From NCBI GenBank assembly GCA_040905445.1, contig JBBDRN010000010.1, positions 1 through 53,038 of the forward strand: DNA of 53,038 nucleotides. The letters are read 5' to 3'. Under the pieces are notes generated by a model that did no database searches, was not told the DNA's origin, and saw only the letters and a list, made by a program, of their open reading frames with translations. Origin of the DNA: SKPT01 sp040905445. GTDB taxonomy: Bacteria > Planctomycetota > Phycisphaerae > Phycisphaerales > Phycisphaeraceae. Shown here piece by piece: positions 42,938-50,160 of the stretch. The first letter of the stretch is position 1. The number at the start of each line of letters is the position of its first letter. The position numbers and the translations under genes were made by a program.

Positions 42938-44164
42938 ATGGACGACGTCATGCTTGATTACGAGCGGTTCATCTCCGATCGCGTGCGCGGGATCGATGCG
43001 TCGGGGATTCGGCGGGTGTTCGACCTGGCGGCGAAGCTCGAGCGGCCGATCAATCTGTCGATCGGCCAGCCGGACTTCGACGTGCCGGGGCCGGTCAAGG
43101 ACGCCGCCTGCGTCGCGATCCAGCAGGGCGTCAACCGGTACACGCAGACGCAGGGCATGGCCGAGCTGCGCGAGAAGATCACGCAGGGGCTGGCGGGCGA
43201 GTTTCCCCAGACGCTGGGGCGCGGCGACGCCGGGCTGCTGGTCACGTCCGGCGTGTCGGGCGGGTTGATGCTGGCGCTGCTTACATGCGTGCAGCAGGGT
43301 GACGAGGTGCTGATCCCCGATCCCTACTTCGTGATGTACCGGCACCTGGTGACGCTGGCGGGGGCGACGCCGGTGTTCGTGGATACGTACGCGGACTTCG
43401 AGCTGACGGCCGAACGGATTGAGCCGCACATTACGCAGCGGACGAAGCTACTGCTCTTTAACTCGCCGAGCAACCCGACGGGGGTGGTGGCGTCGGAGGT
43501 GGCCTGCCGGGAGATTGCGGCGCTCGCGGCGAAGCACAACGTGCTGATCCTCTCCGACGAGATCTACGACGAGTTCTGGTACCCCGCCCCCGCCACCCCA
43601 GCCACCCCCGCCATGACGTCCGCTCCCACATCCGAAATCCGAAATCCGAAATCCGAAATTCCGCCCCGCCTGCCTTCGCCGGCGGCGTACAGCGCGGATG
43701 TGCTGCTGCTGCGCGGGTTCTCCAAGACGTACGGCATGACGGGCTGGCGCTTGGGCTACGCGGCCGGGCCGGCGGCGATCGTCGAGCAGATGACCAAGCT
43801 CCAGCAATACTCATTCGTCTGCGCCCCGTCGATGGCGCAGGTGGCGGGGTCGGTGGCGCTGGACGTCGACATGAGCGAGCATGTGGCGGCGTATCGGCGT
43901 AAACGTGATCGCGTGGTGGAGCGGTTGTCGGCCCATTATGAGTTGGCCGTGCCCGGCGGGGCGTTCTATGCGTTCGTGAAGGTGCCGCAGCGGCTGGGGC
44001 TGACGGCGACGCAGTTCGTCGAGCGGGCGGTCGAGCGCGGGCTCTTGATCATTCCGGGGTCCGTGTTCAGTGAGCGGGACACACACTTCCGGCTGAGCTA
44101 TGCGTGCGATGACGCGATGCTGGAGGAGGGATTGGGGATGCTGGTGGAACTGGCGAGGGGTTGA
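42938..44164 (+). CDS. Pyridoxal-phosphate aminotransferase (class I/II) with repeat-coded insert
   Basis: About 408 residues (start 42938; 42926 GTG and 42950 ATG also possible, none with a ribosome site because repeats precede). Fold-type I blocks are NLSIGQPDFDVP, TSGVSGGLMLALL, LLFNSPSNPTGVV, LILSDEIYDEFWY, the PLP lysine in LLRGFSKTYGMTGWRLGYAAGP and FRLSYAC. Likely aspartate- or branched-chain-like specificity, not determinable. Between the DEIY motif and the PLP lysine, about 30 extra residues (APATPATPAMTSAPTSEIRN, then PKSEIPPR) are encoded by a CCCCCGCCAC repeat and a 7-bp ATCCGAA array. The frame is kept. Confidence 0.9.
   Translation: MDDVMLDYERFISDRVRGIDASGIRRVFDLAAKLERPINLSIGQPDFDVPGPVKDAACVAIQQGVNRYTQTQGMAELREKITQGLAGEFPQTLGRGDAGLLVTSGVSGGLMLALLTCVQQGDEVLIPDPYFVMYRHLVTLAGATPVFVDTYADFELTAERIEPHITQRTKLLLFNSPSNPTGVVASEVACREIAALAAKHNVLILSDEIYDEFWYPAPATPATPAMTSAPTSEIRNPKSEIPPRLPSPAAYSADVLLLRGFSKTYGMTGWRLGYAAGPAAIVEQMTKLQQYSFVCAPSMAQVAGSVALDVDMSEHVAAYRRKRDRVVERLSAHYELAVPGGAFYAFVKVPQRLGLTATQFVERAVERGLLIIPGSVFSERDTHFRLSYACDDAMLEEGLGMLVELARG
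43630..43657. repeat. Heptad array 2, ATCCGAA x4, inside the aminotransferase gene
   Basis: Four perfect ATCCGAA units in tandem, read in frame as SEIRNPKSEI. The inverse unit TTCGGAT occurs in tandem just after the same gene's stop codon. Confidence 0.9.
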
Positions 44165-44166
44165 AT

Positions 44167-44187
44167 TTCGGATTTCGGATTTTGGAG
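44167..44187. repeat. Heptad array 3, TTCGGAT x3
   Basis: TTCGGAT, TTCGGAT, TTTGGAG: reverse complement of the ATCCGAA unit at 43630. It begins three bases after the aminotransferase stop. Confidence 0.75.
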
Positions 44188-44323
44188 GAACCGCGAAGGG
44201 GCGAAGGCGGCGAAGTGCGCGAAGGGGGTCAAGGCGCGAGGAAGAGGCTCGAGTAGCACTCGTTCGGATCGCAATTGTTTTGCTTGCTTCGCGTTCTTCG
44301 CTTCCTTCGCTCCTTCGCGGTTC
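44188..44323. repeat. GAACCGCGAAGG inverted pair, copy 2
   Basis: The left arm begins GAACCGCGAAGGGGCGAAGG at 44188. The right arm CTTCGCTTCCTTCGCTCC...GCGGTTC ends at 44323. It can fold into a long imperfect stem with a ~75-base loop. Fills most of the gap before znuA. Confidence 0.75.
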
Positions 44324-44433
44324 TACTGGGCGCTCGGCGGGGTGACGAGTGGGCGGGCGCATTTCTAGTGAGAACGGGTTATCATCTGGTATGCCCCGCC
44401 CATGGTGGGCGGCCGGGAGTTGCTGCTGTGGCC

Positions 44434-45474
44434 ATGCACGTTCGTCATCCTCAATCGCCCGCCCCCGCCACTGTCCCCGCCCCCGCCACGGCTTCCAGCC
44501 GGGCGCTGGGTCTGCTGCTGGTGGCGGCGCTGGTGGTGCTGTCGGCGTGCGGCGGGACTGAGCCGGACGACGGACGGGTGCGGATCATGGCGAGCATCTA
44601 TCCGCTGGCGGACCTGGCGCGCCAGGTGGCCGGTGACGCGGCGGAGGTGGATGTGCTCGTGCCGCCGGGCGTGACGCCGCACGGCTTTGAGCTGACGAGC
44701 GAGCGGGTGGGGCGGCTGGCGCGGGCGGACGTGGTGCTGGTTGTGGGGATGGAGTTTGATTCGTGGGCGGAGCGGGCGGCCGCGCGGACGGGCGGGGGTG
44801 GCGGGGCGGAGGTGCTGCGCATGGCGGAGATGGTGGGGGGGGGAGAATTCAGAATTGAGAATTCAGAATTCAGAATTGGGGAGGGGGAAGGGGAGGGGCA
44901 CGAGCATGAGCATGAGCACGGGCATGGGGAAGGGACGGCGAATCCGCACTTGTGGCTGGATCCGGTGCTCGCGGAGCGGTATGTGATGGCCCTGGGCGAG
45001 GCGCTCGCGGAGCGGTACCCGGACGATGCGGCAGGGCTCCGCGAGCGCGCGGCGGAGGTGGCGGCGTCGGTGCGCGAGGTGCACGAGGCGTATGAGCAGG
45101 CGCTGGGGCAAGGCGCTGGTGGTGGGGGTGACGGTGGCGGGGGGCGGCTGGTGACGTTTCACAATGCGTTTGATCGGCTGGCCGAGCGATATGGGCTGGA
45201 GGTGGTGGCGCACTTGACGCCGGTGGAGCTGAGCCCGGGCGGGGAGGTGGCGCCGGCGCGGCTGCGGGCGGCGATCGATGCGGTGCGCGAGTATGAGTTG
45301 CGTGTGATCTATGCTGAGCCGCAGTTCCCGGAGTCGGTGGTGCGGGCGCTGGAGCGCGAGACGGGGGCCGAGGTGCGTCGGCTCGATCCGCTGGGGCATC
45401 CGGAGCGCGAGGGGTACGAGACGTACCAGGCGATGATGCGGTCGAACCTGAAAGTGCTGATTGCTGACTTTTGA
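44434..45474 (+). CDS. znuA: Zinc/manganese ABC transporter substrate-binding lipoprotein (ZnuA-like)
   Basis: 346 residues. The signal peptide ends in the lipobox LSACGG (Cys at residue ~34). It belongs to the cluster A-1 metal-binding proteins: ligand-containing blocks are VTPHGFELT (His), NPHLWLDPVLAERY (His) and LVTFHNAFDRLAERYGLE (His), with FPESVVRALERE near the acidic fourth ligand. The His/Glu-rich loop (GHEHEHEHGHGEG) typical of zinc-specific members is present. A GGEFRIENSEFRIGEG insert just before the His loop is coded by a GAATTCA heptad array. The last residues and stop codon lie inside another heptad array. First gene of a znuACB unit. Confidence 0.9.
   Translation: MHVRHPQSPAPATVPAPATASSRALGLLLVAALVVLSACGGTEPDDGRVRIMASIYPLADLARQVAGDAAEVDVLVPPGVTPHGFELTSERVGRLARADVVLVVGMEFDSWAERAAARTGGGGGAEVLRMAEMVGGGEFRIENSEFRIGEGEGEGHEHEHEHGHGEGTANPHLWLDPVLAERYVMALGEALAERYPDDAAGLRERAAEVAASVREVHEAYEQALGQGAGGGGDGGGGRLVTFHNAFDRLAERYGLEVVAHLTPVELSPGGEVAPARLRAAIDAVREYELRVIYAEPQFPESVVRALERETGAEVRRLDPLGHPEREGYETYQAMMRSNLKVLIADF
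44845..44879. repeat. Heptad array 4, GAATTCA x5, inside znuA
   Basis: Five 7-bp units (gaattca, gaattga, gaattca, gaattca, gaattgg). Strikingly AT-rich in a gene that is otherwise about 70% GC, and in frame as EFRIENSEFRIG. Confidence 0.9.
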
Positions 45475-45520
45475 TGGCTGATGGCTGATGTCCGACGGCT
45501 GATTGCGGATTGCGGATGGC
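45458..45520. repeat. Heptad array 5, TGATGGC-type units x9
   Basis: Nine consecutive 7-bp units from TGATTGC at 45458 to GGATGGC at 45520, spanning the 3' end of znuA. The znuA stop codon TGA is the first three bases of one unit. Confidence 0.8.
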
Positions 45521-45528
45521 GGGCGCGT

Positions 45529-45560
45529 CACCCTCCCCTGGCCCCTCCCTCAAGGGGGAG
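45529..45560. repeat. REP-like GC palindrome, intergenic copy
   Basis: CACCCTCCCCTGGCCCCTCC followed by CTCAAGGGGGAG. Approximate reverse complement of the in-gene copy at 16656-16688. Confidence 0.55.
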
Positions 45561-45635
45561 AGAAGAAGGGACGCGGCATGGCGGGGGCGGTGGACGCGGC
45601 GACGGGGTTGTGGCGGTGGCGTTGGGGATCTGGTT

Positions 45636-46490
45636 ATGAATGAGTCATCGCAGCGAGCTTGTGGGACGGGGGCGGCGTGTGGGCATGGGAGCCTGGCGGA
45701 GCATGATGCTGCACGGGATGCGATATGCCTGGAGCGGGTGAGCTACCGGTATCCGCCGCGGGTGCTGGACGGACAGCAGGCGGACGGGACGCTGGCGCTC
45801 AAGGATGTGACGCTGCATGTGGAGCAGGGGTGCAACCTGGGGATCATCGGGCCCAACGGGGCGGGCAAGACGACGCTGATCAAGATCGTGCTGGGGCTGC
45901 TGAATGATTACGCGGGCGAGGTGCATGTGATGGGCATGTCGCCGCAGGCCGCCTGCCGGCGGGGGGACATCATTGGGTACGTGCCGCAGCGGGCGGACGT
46001 GGAGTGGCGGTTTCCAATCACGGCCGGGCAGGTCGTGCGCATGGGGCTCGTGGGTAAGACGGGGTTGTTGCGGTGGTATTCGAAGGCCGACCGAGCGTAT
46101 GCCGACGCGATCATGGAGCGCGTGGGGATTGCCGGGCTGCGCGACAAGCCGGTGGGCAGTCTGTCGGGAGGGCAGCAGCAGCGGCTGTTTATCGCGCGGG
46201 CGCTGGTGGCGCAGCCGCGGATTCTGCTGCTGGATGAGCCGACGGTTGGGATCGACGAGGTGGGGCAGGAGCAGTTCGCCCAGCTCATGCATGAGTTGCA
46301 CGAGTCGCTGAACCTGACGGTGGTGATCGTGAGTCATGATCTGCAGGCGATCGCGGCGGGGTGCAACCGGGTGGCGTGCCTGAAGCAGAGCATCCACTAT
46401 CACGATGCGCCCGAGGGGTTGACGCCGGCGGTACTGGCGGAGGTGTTCGAGCATGAGATTCGGCCGGTGATGGGGCGGAGGGGGGAATAG
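45636..46490 (+). CDS. znuC: Metal ABC transporter ATP-binding protein (ZnuC-like)
   Basis: 284 residues from the ATG at 45636; the upstream open frame is repeat sequence. Walker A IIGPNGAGKTTLIKIVLGLL, Q-loop IGYVPQRADVEWRFPITAGQVVRMG, signature GSLSGGQQQRLFIARAL, Walker B ILLLDEPTVGID and the switch His in VIVSHDLQAIAAG are all intact. The QRADVEWRFPI sequence after the Q-loop is typical of zinc/manganese importers. Residues 1-33 before the first strand are an unusual Cys/Ser/Ala-rich extension. Its stop codon lies inside the left arm of a 25-bp inverted repeat. Confidence 0.93.
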   Translation: MNESSQRACGTGAACGHGSLAEHDAARDAICLERVSYRYPPRVLDGQQADGTLALKDVTLHVEQGCNLGIIGPNGAGKTTLIKIVLGLLNDYAGEVHVMGMSPQAACRRGDIIGYVPQRADVEWRFPITAGQVVRMGLVGKTGLLRWYSKADRAYADAIMERVGIAGLRDKPVGSLSGGQQQRLFIARALVAQPRILLLDEPTVGIDEVGQEQFAQLMHELHESLNLTVVIVSHDLQAIAAGCNRVACLKQSIHYHDAPEGLTPAVLAEVFEHEIRPVMGRRGE

Positions 46491-46624
46491 GGGGCAGGGG
46501 GCAGACTGCAGGGGGCAGTTGGGGAGGGGATGATCCAGTTACTTGCGGGAGGAAGAGTCCGCCATGATTCACCCGTAACCGTGCCCGCCGCACTGCCGAC
46601 TGCAGTCTGCCCCCTGCCCCCTAT
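46487..46624. repeat. 25-bp perfect inverted repeat (heptad array 6) between znuC and znuB
   Basis: Arms at 46487-46511 and 46600-46624 are exact reverse complements (left arm begins ATAGGGGGCAGGGGGCAGAC). Each arm continues as 7-bp units (agggggc, agggggc, agactgc, agggggc on the left). The 88-base loop is open for both strands. The left arm contains the znuC stop codon; the right arm ends 10 bp before the znuB ATG. Confidence 0.95.
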
Positions 46625-46634
46625 CTTCCACCCC

Positions 46635-47525
46635 ATGCAATCCCTCGACTACCTGATCAACTACGACGTCTTCCGCCACGCCTTCATCACGGGGTTGGCG
46701 ATTGCTGTCGTGTGTTCGCTGCTGTCGGTGCTGGTGGTGCTCAAGCGCATGGCGTTCATCGGGCAGGGAATCAGTCATGCGGGCTTCGGGGGGATCGGGC
46801 TGGCGATATTGCTCGGCGTGATCGCGACGCGAGCGCAGGATGTGCTGGTGCTTGGGTTTTGCATCGGCGCGGGAGTGATGATCGGCGTGCTGTCCCGCCG
46901 GCGGCAGCTCGAGGCCGACACCGCCATCGGCATCATGCTGGCGGGCACGATGGCGCTGGGCGTGCTGCTGGCGGACGTGGCGACGGTGCTGCATGAGCAT
47001 GCGTGGTATCGGGCGTGGTTCGGCGTGCCGGAGGCGCGGCCGAGCTTCGAGACGCTGCTGTTCGGCTCGCTGACGAGCGTGTCGGCCACCGACATGTGGA
47101 CGGCGATCGGGCTGAGCGTCGCGGTGATCCTGGTCATGGCGCTGCTCTTCAAGGAGATGCTCTACTTCGCGTTCGACGAGACGGCCGCACATGTCTCGGG
47201 CGTGGCGACGGGGATGATCTACTACCTGCTGCTGGTGCTGTTGAGCGTGGCGATCGTGATGTCGATCCGGCTGGTGGGGATCGTGCTGGTCTCGGCGCTG
47301 CTGGTGATCCCGGGGGCGACGGCCGTGCTCCTGAGCCAGCGGCTGGGGAGCGTCATCCTGGCGTCGCTGGCGGTGGGGCTGGCGGGGACCGCGGGGGGGT
47401 TGGTGCTGAGCCTGGAGGCGGGGTACCTTTCGAGCGGGGCGTGCATCGTGCTGGTTCTGTGCGGAATCTTTGCGGCCGTGTTCGCGGGCAGGTCGGCCTT
47501 GAATCGAAGGGGCCGGATCGCCTAA
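46635..47525 (+). CDS. znuB: Metal ABC transporter permease (ZnuB-like)
   Basis: 296 residues with eight to nine membrane helices. The start at 46635 gives MQSLDYLINYDVFRHAF, as in the family; no ribosome site is visible because the inverted repeat lies immediately upstream. Conserved blocks are RMAFIGQGISHAGFGGIGLAILLG (cytoplasmic coupling region), LEADTAIGIMLAGTMALGV and LVGIVLVSALLVIPGATAVLLSQ. Forms the channel for Zn or Mn with ZnuA and ZnuC. Last gene of the unit. No clear intrinsic terminator follows. Confidence 0.93.
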   Translation: MQSLDYLINYDVFRHAFITGLAIAVVCSLLSVLVVLKRMAFIGQGISHAGFGGIGLAILLGVIATRAQDVLVLGFCIGAGVMIGVLSRRRQLEADTAIGIMLAGTMALGVLLADVATVLHEHAWYRAWFGVPEARPSFETLLFGSLTSVSATDMWTAIGLSVAVILVMALLFKEMLYFAFDETAAHVSGVATGMIYYLLLVLLSVAIVMSIRLVGIVLVSALLVIPGATAVLLSQRLGSVILASLAVGLAGTAGGLVLSLEAGYLSSGACIVLVLCGIFAAVFAGRSALNRRGRIA

Positions 47526-48034
47526 GATAGGTTGGCAGCCGCGGGGTTTTTGACGGTGGCGGGGTGGCCTGCTTGATTCATTGAGCCGATACCATTACAA
47601 CAGTGGGGTCCGCGGTGCGCCGCCGAGGCTCGGCGAGGGGGTGCAGGCGGCAGGCGGGGCGGGGCGCCGACTGGATTGGCTAGGGGATCAGGCCCGGCTT
47701 CAGGGAATTGCGAGGGCTTGCGTCCGGCGCCGGGAATGGCGCCGGCAGCCGATTACGCGCCGCTCGGCGCGAGGCAGACTTCGCAGCGGTGGAGAAACCC
47801 ACGACAGGCCGATGCGACGGACGACGGGCCACGTAGGGCCCGGCATCTGGTTGAGGCGTGATTGGGGAGGCCCGGCAACGGGGCCTGGCGGATGTCCATG
47901 ACGGCAGCTTCCACACGACGGTCGCACGACCGCGTTTCCGATGCGAGGGGACAGGCCCCGCGCAGAATGTCTCTCTTTTTCTCATTCGATCCGGTGGCGG
48001 CCGATAACCCGCCGCCGGCCAGGACATCAAGGCG
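47526..48034 (+). other. 509-bp gene-free, structure-rich leader region upstream of rho
   Basis: No convincing gene in either direction; the one forward open frame (47581-47901) has no recognisable motif. The region contains strong hairpins, for example CCGGCGCC-gggaat-GGCGCCGG near 47722-47743, and a short T-rich stretch near 47970. A possible promoter is at 47573-47601. A long structured untranslated leader of rho is the simplest reading, since rho genes are known to regulate themselves by attenuation. Confidence 0.5.
47573..47601 (+). promoter_or_regulatory. Possible sigma-70 promoter for rho
   Basis: TTGATT (47573-47578), 17-bp spacer, TACAAC (47596-47601). Each box matches consensus at about four of six positions. 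If real, the rho mRNA would have a leader of roughly 425 bases. Confidence 0.35.
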
Positions 48035-49255
48035 ATGACCACTGGGATTCTCGAACTCTCGGGCCGCGCTGACGGCCGGCTCCGAGCCCTGGAAAGCACC
48101 TACAACGCCTCGCCCTCCGACCCGGTGGTGCCGGCCAAGTTCATCGAACGCTTCGGCCTGCGCCCGGGCGTCGAGATCGAGGTCGAACTCGGCAAGCCCG
48201 TCGGCGGACAGCCCAACCAGAACGGCCAGGGCAGCGGGCAAGGCCGCGGCAAGGGGCGCAACCGGAAAAAGCCCAAGCGCAACGCCATCGCCCCTGATGC
48301 CCGACGCGTGCAGCATCTCGTCCGCGTCGAGGGCGAAGACCCACAGGCCTACCTCGACCAGCGGCGCTTTGAAGACCTCACCACGATCGATCCCCAGCCC
48401 CGGCTGACGCTGGAGTTCCCCGGCTGCGCGCCGGCGTGCCGCCTGATCGACCTGTTCTGCCCCATCGGCTACGGGCAGCGCGGCATGATCGTCTCGCCGC
48501 CCAAGGCAGGCAAGACGACGATCCTCCAGAACATGGCGTACGCGGCGCAGCACAACCACCCGGACCTGAAGGTCATCGCGCTGCTCGTCGACGAGCGGCC
48601 GGAGGAAGTCACCGATTTTCGCCGCAACGTGCCGTGCACGGTCTGGGCCAGTTCCAACGACCATCCGCCGGAGCGCCACGTCGGGCTCGTGATGCTCGCG
48701 ATCGATCGCGCCAAGCGCATCGCCGAGGCGGGCGGGGACGTGTTGATATTGATGGACTCGCTGACGCGCGTCGGGCGGGCCTTCAACACCGTGCCCGGCA
48801 TGCAGGGCACCGGGCGCACGCTCTCGGGCGGCCTCGATGCCGGGGCGCTGGCGATCCCCAAGCAGCTCTTCGGCGCCGCACGCAAGTTCGAGGAAGGCGG
48901 GTCGCTGACGATCATCGCCACCGCGCTGGTGGACACCGGCTCGCGCGGGGACCAGGTGATCTTCGAGGAGTTCAAGGGCACGGGCAACATGGAGATGATC
49001 CTGGACCGCAAGATCGCCGAGCAGCGCATCTGGCCGGCGATCGATCTCGCCGCGTCGGGCACTCGGAAGGAACACCTGCTGTTGACCGAGCAGGAGCTGG
49101 ACACGATGACCGCGCTTCGACGGCGGCTGATGAACATGCAGCCGGGCATGCAGGTCGAGCAGCTTTTGAAGGCGCTGGAGCGGTTCAAGACGAACGCGGA
49201 GCTGATCGGCTCGCCGCAGTCGCCGGGCAGTCGGCAGGCGGCGGCGAAGGTGTGA
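48035..49255 (+). CDS. rho: Transcription termination factor Rho
   Basis: 406 residues. It lacks the N-terminal Rho_N helix domain and begins near the cold-shock-like RNA-binding domain (GILELSGRADGRLRALESTY, then FGLRPGVEIEVELG). That domain is interrupted by a Gln/Gly/Lys/Arg-rich insert at residues ~52-88. The ATPase domain has Walker A IVSPPKAGKTTILQNMA (family usual PPRTGKT-like), LLVDERPEEVTDF, Walker B VLILMDSLTRVGRAFNTV and GSLTIIATALVDTGSRGDQVIFEEFKGTGN, a strong Rho signature. It terminates transcription as an RNA-dependent hexameric helicase. The 509-bp upstream gap suggests a regulated leader. Confidence 0.96.
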   Translation: MTTGILELSGRADGRLRALESTYNASPSDPVVPAKFIERFGLRPGVEIEVELGKPVGGQPNQNGQGSGQGRGKGRNRKKPKRNAIAPDARRVQHLVRVEGEDPQAYLDQRRFEDLTTIDPQPRLTLEFPGCAPACRLIDLFCPIGYGQRGMIVSPPKAGKTTILQNMAYAAQHNHPDLKVIALLVDERPEEVTDFRRNVPCTVWASSNDHPPERHVGLVMLAIDRAKRIAEAGGDVLILMDSLTRVGRAFNTVPGMQGTGRTLSGGLDAGALAIPKQLFGAARKFEEGGSLTIIATALVDTGSRGDQVIFEEFKGTGNMEMILDRKIAEQRIWPAIDLAASGTRKEHLLLTEQELDTMTALRRRLMNMQPGMQVEQLLKALERFKTNAELIGSPQSPGSRQAAAKV

Positions 49256-49300
49256 GGCGGATGCCGCTGTGGGGAGGGGTGGGGTGTCCGCACGCGGCGC

Positions 49301-49322
49301 GTCGCCCGAGGGCGACCGCTAG
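49301..49322 (-). repeat. Hairpin + CGTTAGCGG element, copy 3
   Basis: GTCGCCC-ga-GGGCGAC (7-bp stem) followed by CGCTAGAG. It abuts cloverleaf copy B. Almost identical to the copy at 16918. Confidence 0.55.
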
Positions 49323-49464
49323 AGCGCCTTCAACCCATTCGTAGCGGGTGGGTGCCACTGACAAGCGGAGTCCGCGGAGCTTGTCAGTGCGAATTGCCGC
49401 CAACACGGACAAGGCCGAGGACGGCCTTGTCCGTGGCACCCGCTACGATTGAATTGAACGCGCA
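49322..49464 (+). repeat. Cloverleaf-like interspersed element, copy B (best preserved)
   Basis: Closing stem GTAGCGGGTG (49341-49350) / CACCCGCTAC (49437-49446), perfect 10 bp. Hairpin 1 is CACTGACAAGC/GCTTGTCAGTG (49356-49389). Hairpin 2 is CACGGACAAGGCCG-agga-CGGCCTTGTCCGTG (49404-49435, perfect 14 bp). Ends are CGCCTTCAA and TTGAATTGAACGCGC. It sits between the convergent rho and scpB genes. Confidence 0.9.
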
Positions 49465-49490
49465 CTAACGTCGGATCACACAACGTCGGA

Positions 49491-50123
49491 TCATCCGGCG
49501 TCGCTGGCGGGGTCTTCGCCGGCGTCGTCGCCGCTGGCCTTGGGGGGCACCAGGTCTTCGACCTTGGGCAGGTCCTTGAGGCTCGCGAGGCCGAAGACTT
49601 CCAGAAACGCCTTGGTCGTCCCGTAGAGCATGGGTCGGCCGATCTCCTCGGCGCGGCCGACGATCTTGACGAGGTGGCGGTCCATGAGGCTGCGCAGGAC
49701 CTCGCCGCACGCGACGCCGCGGATCGATTCGATCTCCGCCCGCAGGATGGGCTGCTTGTAGGCGACGATGGCGAGCGTCTCCATGGCTGCGGGACTGAGC
49801 TTCGCCTGCGACCGGCTCTGGTGGAGCGACGCGAGCACGTCGGCGTACTGTGGCAGCGTCATGACCTGGTAGCCGCCGGCCACCTGCTCAATGCGGAAGC
49901 TGCGGCCGGTCTTCTCGTAGACGGCGTTGAGCTCGGCGATGGCGTCCTGCACCGGTCTGGCGGCGTCGACGCCCAGCGCTTCGGCGAGCCGGGCGGCCGT
50001 CAGCGCGCGGTCGGTGGTCAGCAGCGCCGCCTCGACGCGCGCGGGCAGGTCGGCGGGGGCGGCTGGCGTGGCGGCGGTGGCGTCGGACGCGGCGGAGGAT
50101 GATCCGGAGGCGCTGTCACTCAT
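49491..50123 (-). CDS. scpB: Segregation and condensation protein B
   Basis: 210 residues. Two winged-helix domains: LPARVEAALLTTDRALTAARLAEALGV and, after YEKTGRSFRIEQVAGGYQVMT, the highly conserved LSPAAMETLAIVAYKQPILRAEIESIRGV with GRPMLYGTTKAFLEVFGL. ScpB pairs with ScpA and the SMC ATPase in chromosome condensation and segregation. The N-terminal 20 residues are Ser/Ala-rich and the C-terminus acidic, both probably disordered. scpA is not in the window. Confidence 0.95.
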   Translation of the reverse strand: MSDSASGSSSAASDATAATPAAPADLPARVEAALLTTDRALTAARLAEALGVDAARPVQDAIAELNAVYEKTGRSFRIEQVAGGYQVMTLPQYADVLASLHQSRSQAKLSPAAMETLAIVAYKQPILRAEIESIRGVACGEVLRSLMDRHLVKIVGRAEEIGRPMLYGTTKAFLEVFGLASLKDLPKVEDLVPPKASGDDAGEDPASDAG

Positions 50124-50160
50124 GGCGTGATTGTAGGAACTCGCGGCCCGCGGCTGGGGC

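Noticed and set aside
44345..44433. Zur/Fur operator upstream of znuA
   Set aside because: The sequence around GGGTTATCATC has no convincing inverted repeat matching a Zur box.
42856..46624. CRISPR array
   Set aside because: Repeats are 7 bp and contiguous, with no regular unique spacers and no cas genes.
47581..47901. 106-codon forward open frame before rho
   Set aside because: Arg/Gly-rich, no ribosome site, no motif; better explained as leader sequence.
47526..48034. RNase P RNA, tmRNA or 6S RNA gene
   Set aside because: Looked for their hallmark sequences (for example the RNase P GAAAGTCCGGGC-type core and the tmRNA tRNA-like 3' end) and did not find them.
49185..49439. Reverse open frame sharing a peptide with one starting at 27953
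   Set aside because: The shared peptide comes from the two nearly identical cloverleaf repeat copies, not from a gene family.
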